From Acanthochromis polyacanthus (taxonomy: Eukaryota > Chordata > Actinopteri > Pomacentridae), in contig NC_067116.1 in NCBI RefSeq assembly GCF_021347895.1, positions 44,946,628 to 45,010,627 of the forward strand: DNA of 64,000 nt, written 5' to 3'. How positions within the stretch are numbered: the first letter of the stretch is position 1; the number at the start of each line of letters is the position of its first letter. The translations under genes and the position numbers were made by a program. This document shows, one piece after another, positions 11,501-23,500 of the stretch. Under the pieces are notes generated by a model. It was given only the letters and a program-made list of their open reading frames with translations. It searched no databases and was not told the DNA's origin.

Positions 11501-14500
11501 GCGGCTGAATGAGTGTTTTTCATCACATTTGGTTTGATGCTTGGGTGTACGAGTCACAGCAGCACCTACTCAGGTTAAATCAAACACAACTTGTTTATGA
11601 GCACTTGAGTTGTGCTGTTGCATAAGACACTGTAGTGCATCACCGTGTACTGCCACCACCGGCACTGACATTTAAAAATCCAAACAAAGGTAAATGAGTC
11701 CTTAAAGTGAGTGCTGAAAAGCTCTTTTTTTTTTTAACCCTGGTGTGGTCCTGCGCATCCAATTTGACTCGTTTTAAAGTTTGAAAATGTGAAGAAAAAA
11801 ATATTTTCACAGTGAAACTTCTGATGTCCACATTTTCTATGTTTTTGGAAAATCTCTGAACATTTTTTGGTGGAAAAAAGAAATGTAAAAAATGTTTCTT
11901 AAGGACATTCACAAAAAATGATTTTTTTGTGAATGTGAACATATTTTCCTGATATATATTTAATCACTTTAGATATTTTTAGAATTTTTTAAAGATTTTT
12001 TTTACACATTTTTGAAAATATTTCCAAGAATTTTCTTGCCAAATTTGTGGGATTTTTTAAAAAATAATATGTTGAAGGGAAACTTTTTTGCTGATATATT
12101 TTCACAGTGAAAACTTCCACATTTTTAACATTTTTGAACATTTTTTGGTGTAAAAAAAAAAGAAATTCAGCGAATTTCACTGGATTTTGGTTGATTCTTA
12201 TCTGAATGTTCTTAAAGAAAATAATGGAAGTTTTACTGATATATATGTAATCATTTTAGATATTTTTAGGATTTTTTTGTAAGATTTTTATTATTTTTTT
12301 TCAAATATTTGCAATGTATATTTAAAAAATGTTTTATTTGTTACATTTTTGTTTCTTGCCAAATTAGGAGGATTTATTGATTTTTTTTTTTTTTTTTTTT
12401 TTTTTGGATTTTTTTTAAATAAAACTTTTAAGGGAAACTTTTAAGGAATTATTGGAATTTTGTTCCTGAAGGTTTTGCAAATTTTCAGAAATTTGGGAAA
12501 TTTTGTTTTTGCAGAATTTTGGATATTTTTCAGACAAGAAAACAATATTTTTTGGTGCCCATAAATGAAGACAACAGGAGGGTTAAGAAACACATGGGCG
12601 AACACGAAAGTAGTCCTTCCTCATTTTCCTTCATCACTTATTCTGCACAAACACAAACTGTGTGCTGCACGTTTCGCCTGCATACTATGAATAGGTGTTC
12701 GCCTGATGGATTATGACTTCAGCGTTGCATTTCCAAGCATGCGTCAGATGCTCTGCACGCATTTGGACGGCCTTAAAATGTGCACGTGCAGCTTTTATGA
12801 GGCTGCAGTGAAATTAGCGATACACAACAGTGCAATAGTGGAGTGAGAAGGGGTGATTGGAGGGAAGGAATAAACAAATAAGGGATCTAGAGGAAGGAAG
12901 GACTGGAGTGGGGAAGTGGGCCGGAGGGGGTTGTGTAGCTGCTGACTCAGCATGCAGCAGCCAATCATTAACACAGCCGTGCACACACCCGAGCACATGC
13001 ACACGGTGGTAAAAGGACATGTGCTGTCTTATACCAACATGCAGCTTCAGCTTGCTAGCTTCGTTTTGCGGCAGAAAGCGACGGTGCAGTGGAGATAAAA
13101 GCAGGCAGGCGGTGGTCCAGCAGCAGCAGCAGTTTGTAATGGCACTCATAAATACCTCCTTCAGTGAAACAGCTCAGACAGCACAGCAGCAGGGAACTTG
13201 CCAGCCTCGGCCTTGTTGCAGAGCTTATCTCCCCGCATTGAGCCCGGTGGCACCTCATCCCCTCCTGTTGTTCTAAATGTGAAAGCAGCCTGAGGTTTGA
13301 CAAGGTTCCCCACCACAGATCCCAGATCACTTTCCACTAAGCTCCTGCTCATTGTTGTGCATTAGAACCGCAGAGAGAAACACGATACTTGATTTGCGGC
13401 GAAGCGGGAAGTGATATCCGTTCAGCCAAAAGTGCCCACTCAGGTGAAACTTGCTTGTAATTGTGACACTGATTGCAAGCAGTCATTATTTGTTATGATA
13501 GTTTGGCCGGTGATAGCCCTCCGCTCTGCTTTCATGACTCAGCTTTCTGTTTTATCAAGCAGCACTTTCACCATCAGCTGACATGTGATCTGCTTCATGC
13601 GTGTTCTCCATCATGAGTATGTGGCACTAAAAGGTTCACGGTCATATCTACTGTTTCCTCCACACTCTAAGATCAAATGTTTGGGCTCAACAACAGAAAC
13701 ATGATGGTCAGTTAACGCTCCTGTTGTCCTCATTTACAGGCACCAAAAAATATTGTTTCCTTGTCTGAAAAAAAACAAAAATTCAGCAAAAAAAATCCTC
13801 AAATCTCTGAAAATTTGCAAAACCTTCAGGAAGAAAATTTGAATGATTCCTTAAAAGTTTTATTTTTAAAAAATCCCCCAAATTTGGCAAGAAAATTCTT
13901 GTAAATATTTTCAAAAATTGAGTAAAAATCTTCCAAAAAAATCCTATAAATATCTAAAATGATTACATATATAAATCAGTAAAACTTCTGATATTTTCTT
14001 TAAGAATATTCACAAATAAATCCACCAAAATCCATTGAAATTCGCTGGATTTTGGCGGATTTTTTTGTGTGAATGTTCTTAAGAAACAATTTTAACATTT
14101 CTTTTTTTCCACCAAAAATGTTCAAAGATTTCCCCAAACTGCTGAAAATGTGGACATCTTACTGTGAAAATATATATATATTTTTTCCACATTTTCAAAC
14201 TTTAAAACGGGTCACTTTTGACCCATAGAACGACACGAGGGTTAATAGATAAATTAACTGATTCAAAATCTATTATCCAAGACGAAGGACTCGAATGTCA
14301 GCAAATGTATTTTAGGTTAGCTGTAGTATCTGGTTGTGTCACCAGATGGTGCCTCTTGTGGTTTATTAAAATTAAAGACTGCAGTTTATTTGTGTTTAAT
14401 ACTGTCACTGTCAGACTACTGGCAGTTCATGTTTGTAAGCAGAGAGCATTGTGGAGGTTTAGCTAGCAAAGGGGCACCATGACAAAGACTTCTGCGACAC

Positions 14501-17500
14501 TTAATGACCTTCTGCCCGAGCTCACGTTCTGAAGATGATCCTTAATCACCTGAATTTGTCTCGGCATTTTAAAGGGATAGGAGAGGGGACTTTAAATCTT
14601 GGAACTTGTGGTTAAAGCCAGTTTCATTAAGTTAGTACAAGTTGAACTTAGTTTTAATCATAGAAATGTGAGGGAGCTGCCATTGCTATGTAAACACAAC
14701 GTTTACAACTGCAAAGATGAAGTGATGTAATTAAGTCATGATGATATCTGCACAGAGGTTTAATCATAATCAGACTTTATATCTGTGCCAGTGTTTTATA
14801 TGTGTTGCATCATATCTAATGTCAGTGTTACAACATGCTCGTAACCTCGTGCTTCTACAAATAGCTGGAGGTCTGATGGCTTCCTGCACTGATGCTTTGT
14901 GTACTCGTGGTTTGAAGACCTGCAGGTTTGTTCCGGCCTCTGATGCACTTTGGCATCGAGCTGCAGCCCATTTCTGACTTTCTGTTGGCATATTTAGTAG
15001 CTCACTTTTTAAAACTCTTAGAGGTGAAACAATCAGTCTATTAATTGGTCAGTCACTCAAGAGAGAAGGCCAGCTGATGCTATTATTTATTAATTGTCAA
15101 ATAAAGTCCTTCTTCAAGCAAAAAAAAGCCAGAGGAATTTGTTCCTATCTTTTGGACTTTTCCAGACCGTACGCCGAAACCATTCATCTGAAAACCCTGC
15201 AGATTGTTGGACAGTGGTCACATCTTGTCAAGCTTCATAAGGTTAAATGAATGAATGAACTATGCATCGTTAATTTTAAAGTTCAGCGACCTGCTAATTA
15301 ACGTTCAGTCTAACGACACGTGGACTCTCTTCTAGACCTGAAACAATGAATGAATTCATCTAATAAGCAGCTGATACATCATAATTGTGTCTCAAATGTG
15401 AGGATTTTTTTGCCCTTTCTCCCCTTTAAATCATTATAAATGAAATATATTTGGGTTTTGTACAGTTTAAAAGTCGCCTTCGAGTGTGAGATGTTTCGAC
15501 AGGCAGGTTTGTCTGCATTGTTTGGCATTTAGCTGAATAAAAGGTATATTAATTGATCGAATAAGTGTTAGCAGCAGGGCTGAAAAGTCTATTACAAATA
15601 GATGTATAGATATAATGAATAATTAATGATGTGGCTATTACCTATTTTTAATGGACAAAAAGAGGTTTATTTTTGATTTAACCATGCTGACCTATTTATC
15701 AAGGGTTAGGACTGAAAATTATGTCCAAAATAGTTTGATTTTAGGTTATCTTCATAATTACATATATTAGCCTAATAACCTGTTTAAATAACGACCAGGA
15801 GGGAAAAGGCTGAACGACTACTATATCTGTAATTTCAAAAACTTCAATGACACTCAATAATGCATTAATATACAAACTCTACTTGACATTAGATAAGATA
15901 TGTTTATTAATAAAGCACAATTCAAAGTGCTTTACAACAGCAAAGAAATTAATTAAAAAGATGATTTTAAAAGGTAGACAATAAAAGCCTCCATTGAAAT
16001 CATAGAAATCAAACATTATTTAGGCAATAAAATCAACATGAAATTTTATGATGATAAAAAAACACCTTGTCAGTTTTTTAATCGATTCCTGCTCACTAAT
16101 ATTCTGTCCACATGTGATGATAATCTATCTGCTAACAGTAGAAGAACAGCGTGGGTTTCTGTTGGGGGATAATTTTCTAATCAAAAGTCGTTGATAAAGC
16201 TACTGCTGCTATTGCTTCATATGTGCTTACTGATGATTTTGGAGATAATTACATGAATCCTGCAGCTGTTTGTTGCAGCTGGTTAACCCTCTTGTCGTCC
16301 TTGTCAATATTGAACCGTTTTAAAGTTTAAAAATGTGGGGGGAAAAAAACATATTTTCACAGTGGAATTTCTGGTGTCCACATTTTCAACATTTTTGGGA
16401 AATCTTTGAACATTTTTAGGTGGAAAAAAAATAAATGTTAAAAATGTTTCTTAAGAAAATAAAGAAAATATCAGAAGTTTTACGGATGTACATGGAATCA
16501 CTTTAGATATTTTTAGGATTTTTTTTGAAGATTTTTACTAATTTTTAAAAAAAATATTTACAAGAATTCTCTTGCCAAATTTGGGGCAGTTTTTGAAATA
16601 AAACTTTTAAGGGAAAAATTTCGGGTATTATTGAAATTGTCTTCCTTAAGGATTTGCAAATTTTCTGAAATTTTGGGAAATTTTTTGCAGAATTTTTGGA
16701 TTTTGTTTTCGTCAAGGAAACAATATTTTTTGGTGCCCGTAAATGAGGACAACAGGAGGGTTAATAAACTCAGAGGAAGGATGCTTTTGGATGAATATTG
16801 CTGCTGAAATGTGGTTAAATCCTTCCTTTAAAAATTTCGGACACCTCCAAGGTACCACTAATGCGACGTGCTGCAGTAAAAATTAATTCTATGTTGAAAG
16901 AGAAAATGTTACCGGTCCGGTTTTGTACGATTGTGGTCAGCATTTTATGGAAAAGTAAGCAAATTGTACATACAGACATGAAGCCAGCATGTTCAGTTGA
17001 TTCCTGGGACAACACATATATACCACAGCTAAACGACAGTCTGTTAATGATTGGCTGTTCATGTGTCACTCATAGCATGCTCCATCATCAGAGGATACGA
17101 TAGGCTGTTTATAAGGCAGGGAGGGTTTGTTCATGCAACCGAACTTGCGTCTAAAATTGCATTTAAGTGACAGTTTTCTTATTTTTATTGATGAAACGCC
17201 CCGATCGATCCACGCTGCCATCGTTTTATCAGACCTAACTGACAGATTAATTAATAATGACAGCGATCATTAGCTACATCCCTATCCCTCCACTGTAATT
17301 GGAGCCCCGGCGTTGCTGTAATTCCAAACACAAAAGATCATCAGATCATTTGAGGATGAAACAGGGAGTGGTTGTTGGTTCTTTAGCTCATGAATCAGGC
17401 CTGTTTGTGTGACAGTCTGACTCTCTTCTGGTCAGCTGGAATGTGCCGAAAGGCCTTGACCGCGGCTGAGCTGCTGTGGCCGGCCTCTCAATCTTTTCCT

Positions 17501-20500
17501 CTTCCTCTCCCTTTCTGTCCTATTTATGCTCCTCCAGATAGACACAGTGGACGGGCCTTCATTGGCCGAAAACACACTGTCACTGTAGGCTTCGCACTTG
17601 GCAGCTGCCTCCCGTCTAACAAGGACACTTTTGTAATCGAGTGCGAGAACACAGTTGTCAGAGGAAACCGGAGTTCATCTCGTCTGCTCTGCGCTCTGTA
17701 TTTCTGTATTTTTCTTGACGCCACGTTTGTTTGTGTGGTTCGTTCGGTTGCTGTCGTTATGGGTAACGTCTGAGAGCCAAACATTCTTTGTGTTCCAGCT
17801 ACATGGGTTTGCTCTCTATGGAGGAAACTGGACTAGATTCACACAGAAAGCACTTTCCTAAATGTGGTCGTAATGGTCTGCTTTTTTCTAAGATTTGCCT
17901 CATCTAGCCTCCCCCTTTGCCTCTCCTCAGCCTCCCTATGGTACTCGGTTTGTGTAGCTGCATGGCTAGTCAGTGCAAACCTGTAAGTCAGTAGTCGGAC
18001 CTCGCTGACATCTGGCAGCGATTACAGAGGTGCTTCTAATGAAATGACTAGCAGAAGTGACTCAGTCAGAAACGCTACACACTGCAAAGCAGTTTAGTCA
18101 CTCTCCAAAATCTCCTCTGACATATTTAAAAGACACTTAAAATTCCAAATCTGTAGAGTTGGCGTGGTTTCAACATCTTTGTAAGAGGCGTCACACATGC
18201 GGTACACTGCTGATAAAAAATGTATTCACCTCCCTTGGAAGTTTTCCTTGTTTATTCCTTTTCGATTCTGAATCATGGTCAATATAATTTGGCTCTTTTG
18301 ATAAGAATTTACGACAAAAGATAACAACAAGAACAAAGACTCTAGTAAGAGAGGCCGCAAAGACACTTATGGCTCCTCTGAAGTTGTACCAAGCTTCTGC
18401 AACTGTTGCCTTTTTATCACCAGCCAAAGCTTGACGGGAAAGCGGCAAAAAGAAAGACAATGTGGAAAAAACTGATATGAAATCTGGGCTAGAGTTCACT
18501 GGAAGGCACGGTGGTGGCAGCATCATGATGAAGCATGGTGGAGGCAGCATCATGATTTGAAGCATGGTGGAGGCAGTATCATGATGTGAAGCACGGTGGA
18601 GGCAGCATCATGATTTGAAGCATGGTGGAGGCAGTATCATGATGTGAAGCACGGTGGAGGCAGCATCATGATGAAGCATGGTGGAGGCAGCATCATGATG
18701 TGAAGCACGGTGGAGGCAGCATCATGATGAAACATGGTGGTGGCAGCATCATGATGAAACACGGTGGAGGCAGCATCATGATGAAGCACGGTGGAGGCAG
18801 CATCATGATGTGAAGCACGGTGGTGGCAGCATCATGACGTGAACCACGGTGGTGGCAGCATCATGACGTGAACCACGGTGGTGGCAGCATCATGACGTGA
18901 ACCACGGTGGTGGCAGCATCATGATGTGAAGCACGGTGGTGGCAGCATCATGATGTGAAGCACGGTGGTGGCAGCATCATGATGTGAAGCACGGTGGTGG
19001 CAGCATCATGACGTGAAGCACGGTGGTGGCAGCATCATGACGTGAACCACGGTGGAGGCAGCATCATGACGTGAACCACGGTGGTGGCAGCATCATGACG
19101 TGAACCACGGTGGTGGCAGCATCATGACGTGAACCACGGTGGTGGCAGCATCATGACGTGAACCACGGTGGTGGCAGCATCATGACGTGAACCACGGTGG
19201 TGGCAGCATCATGACGTGAACCACGGTGGTGGCAGCATCATGACGTGAACCACGGTGGTGGCAGCATCATGATGTGAACCACGGTGGTGGCAGCATCATG
19301 ATGAAACACGGTGGAGGCAGCATCATATATGAAGCACGGTGGAGGCAGCATCATGACGTGAAGCACGGTGGAGGCAGCATCATGATGAAACACGGTGGAG
19401 GCAGCATCATGATGAAACACGGTGGAGGCAGCATCATGATGTGAACCACGGTGGAGGCAGCATCATAATGTGAAGCACGGTGGAGGCAGCATCATGATGA
19501 AACACGGTGGAGGCAGCATCATATATGAAGCACGGTGGAGGCAGCATCATGACGTGAAGCACGGTGGAGGCAGCATCATGATGTGAACCACGGTGGAGGC
19601 AGCATCATAATGTGAACCACGGTGGAGGCAGCATCATGATGTGATCATTTATTTTATATTTATTATACAGTATATAAATATATTTTAATTAATTGACATT
19701 ACTTTGTAGAAATCCGTTTTCACTTTGACATGAAAGAATCTTTTTTTGTAAATTCTCATCAGCAAAGCCTCAGTAACCGTGACAACGATTCCATATAAAA
19801 GGGTAAAACTTTCAAAGGGGGTGAATGCTTTTTATCGTCGCTGTATATTCTTTAAAAGTCAGAAAGGCGCTTTGAATTAAATGAAATATCTATCTAATTT
19901 AAAGCCATTAGTGTCAAACTGTGTCAGGTAATTATAAATGTACAGAATATTTGAGTGACTTCAGGGTCAAAGCACGTCTTACTGTGGCTCTAATTGACCC
20001 GTTTAGAGGCGTTCTGAAAGGAAAATGAACTGATGTCGTACGGTGAGAACACACTTTTGATCAAATGGAAGCTGAAATAGTTGCTTTGATTGCAGTCCGG
20101 CTGTGCGTCCGTCTGGTTCCTGCCGTCACCCACACCTGAGCCGACGCTTTAACCTTAATCCTGACTTCCTGTCATTATTTAACTCCATTAGACTGTTCGT
20201 GTAATGAGGCCTGTCGGCTATAGAGGAGCCTAATCATGGGTCTGAGCTCCTCCAAATATAAGATTCTGTCCTGAGTGACGTACGAGCAGCACTTAGTAGC
20301 CGTTTCGAGGTATGAACTATAATCAACGCAATCAGAATATAGTATTTATAGCGGTTATGCATGTGCTTTTAATGTACACTGTAAAAGGAATCCTGTAAAA
20401 AAAATCTGGTAGAAAAAGAGCAAATTAAAATTAGTCATAATAAAGTTTTTATATGACATTATTTACAGTTTTATTTGCCAGCTGATATGCATGTTTTCAC

Positions 20501-23500
20501 TTTTTTCTAATTTAAAAATCTATAAAATAACAGTGAATATATTATTTAAATAATATATATTTTTTAACCTTGATAAGCTGTTTTTTCCCCTAAATAACAG
20601 TCCTAAAATCAGTAAAATAATGGCCTAAATGCTACATATTTAACCCCATGTCATCCTGCGGGTCAAACTGACCCATTTTAAAGTTTGAAAATGTGGAGAA
20701 AAAATATTTTCACGGTGAAACTTCTGATGTCCACATTTTCAACTTTTTTGGGAAATCTTTGAACATTTTTTGGTGGGAAAAAAAGAAATGTTAAAAATGT
20801 TACACAAAAAAATCAACCAAAATCCAGCGAAATTTGCTGGATTTTGGTTGATTTTTTTATGTGAATGTTCTTAAAGAAAATATCAGAAGTTTTACTGATA
20901 TATATGGAATCACTTTAGATACTGTTAGGATTTTTTGGAAGATTTTTAGTAATTAAAAAAAATATTAAGAATTTTCTTGCCAAATTTGGGGGATTTTTTT
21001 AAAAATAAAACTTTTAAGGAATTATTAGAATTTTCTTCCAGAAATGTTTTGCAAATTTTCAGAAATTTGGGGAATTCTTCAGCTGATTTTTTTTTTTTTT
21101 TCAAAAAACAGTATTTTTTGGTACCCATAAATGAAGACAACAGGAGGGTTAAACAATGTAGAATACACCCTTTTTTCAGTCAACATGTAAATTAGTACTT
21201 TTTTTAAAAAAAATTCTGTGTTTGTATCAGATTTTTTATTTTGCCGTCTGACATGTATTTCTGAATGACCCAGGTTAGTACTAACAGGTGGTTTTCTTCA
21301 TGTACTTTTGCAGGTTACATGACTTTAATATGTGACTTACAAACGGTTGTAATCATTAAATCCTGGAAGCATTTTGACATCTGATAGCACTCGCGTTGAG
21401 TTAATCATTAGCCGCTGAGTTTTGCATGTGCATCATCACGCTCCACATTTGTTTTCACTTTCTATCCCATGTGTTCATAGTCATTAATGAAACCGAGACT
21501 CAGCAGCATTTTATCCTCTCTGAACGTAGTAAAACGCAGCAGTTAGAGGCAGTTACACGACTAAAACACGTGAAGCACATACCAGTAGTGCATGGATGAT
21601 CGTCTAATTAGAAAGTCACACAGTGATGTTCCATTTGTAGAAGTCTGCGTCAGTTTCTGGGTTTTTTTTATTTCCTCCTGTCACATTTTTCTCCACTTTT
21701 TTTTTTTTTTTACTACAATATGAAGTCCAACACCTGTAATCGACATGTATGCTTTGCTTTAAACTGCCCTCAGCTGTTCCAGTGCTGGACTTCTAGATTT
21801 TGTGTGTTACTGCTAATTTGTTTCCATGCTTCATCTGCTCTGTTTACATTATTAGCTGAAAAGTCCCTGAATTTTTTTTCTGTGGCTGTTGGTCACAGCT
21901 GAGTCACTAATGGCTCATCGGAAACACCGAGGAGCAGAGAATTTTTAACTTTTTGCAGAATTTAGTTAAAGCACAGCGATTATTTTTGGCAAATTTTTAA
22001 AATGAGACAGGCAGTAGAATGTAGCGTAATTTTCCAGTCAGCCATAAAGAAACAAACTATTAACAGTTTGTAAAAATACAGATTTTTCATGTGAGAATTA
22101 TTTGATTTTTGGCCTGCTTTTTGACATATAGATTCTTACTTTTCTCTGTCATTTTTCTAGATATCCTCTTTAATTTAACAAAACTGAGAAAATCTGCAAA
22201 ATAACTGTTAAAAAGACCATTTCACACCATTTACCATTTTACTTAAAATGCTTCTTTTTTTTTTCATCAAATAGCTGCAAATATCTGTTAATTATTGATA
22301 TTACTGATATTTTTGTTCATTTAAATACAGTAAAATGGGATGTGGCGACCCCTGAAGGGAAAAGCCGAAAGGAAAAGAAGAAAATGTGATGTAATTTTAT
22401 AAAAATGTATATTTTTGATGTGATGCATCTATCGTTTTTCTTTTACAGCTAACATGCCGTTGATAATCAACATCAGTCACTGAGTCTCTGGGTGATATTC
22501 ATGTAAAAAGGCCTGTTTCAGACAGTCACACAAGCGTTGGTACCCATAAACAAAGGCGTCCTCATTCTGCGAGTGTTTCCGCTGGCGTGGTGCTGCATTA
22601 TGAATGACAGCCATATGTCTGCTAGCTGTCAGTTCAGACACAGACCGGCTTGGCTCACACTGTTTACACAAAAACACAAATACAGACATACAACTATCAG
22701 ACATATTCATTCATAGCAGTTATACTTTTAATGTACACTGTAAAAAAATATCCTGGGTGCCAAAAAAATAATGGTAGAATGCGGTAATGTTTAAAAACTG
22801 CAAATATGTGTAAAATAACATTTGTAGCTGCTTTAGATACAACAAACAATGTCATTTCATGGTCACATGTTGTAAAAGAGCAAATTAGTATTTGATAAAG
22901 ATGCAGATAATAGATGTTATGTTATTTACAGTTTTTTTACAGTTAGCACATAAACTGATAATTAATAGAATCTGCAATTGAACAAAACAGGTAAAATTTA
23001 TAAAATAACAGTGAAAAAAAACATTTAGCATTTAAAGTACATCATTCTTCTTTCCAATAGCAACTAGAAAATCAGTAAAATGACGACATATGCTCATTTA
23101 AATAATGTGTTTAATGACCAAATGTGGTTTAAAAAAGACATAATCCTTAATATACACAATTATTTATTAAATAATGCAGAAAAACTTTAACATACTTTAA
23201 AAACATCATTCTTCTTTCTAATAACTATAAAATCAGTAAAATTCTGACATATATATGCTAATTTAAAGACAATAAAATAGTGCACTTAATGGTCAAATGT
23301 GGTTTAAAAAAACATGCTAAAAAATAGATTTAATCTTTTTAAAGGTTGTGTCAGCTTGTTATGGTGGCATAAATTTAATAGTTAAAAAATATTCTATTGT
23401 CTGCACTTTTTTCAATCCCGAATGTACACAAACTTTTTCAAATAATACAGAATAACGATAATAGATTTTCATTATTTACCTTCATGTCTCTTCTCTTCCT

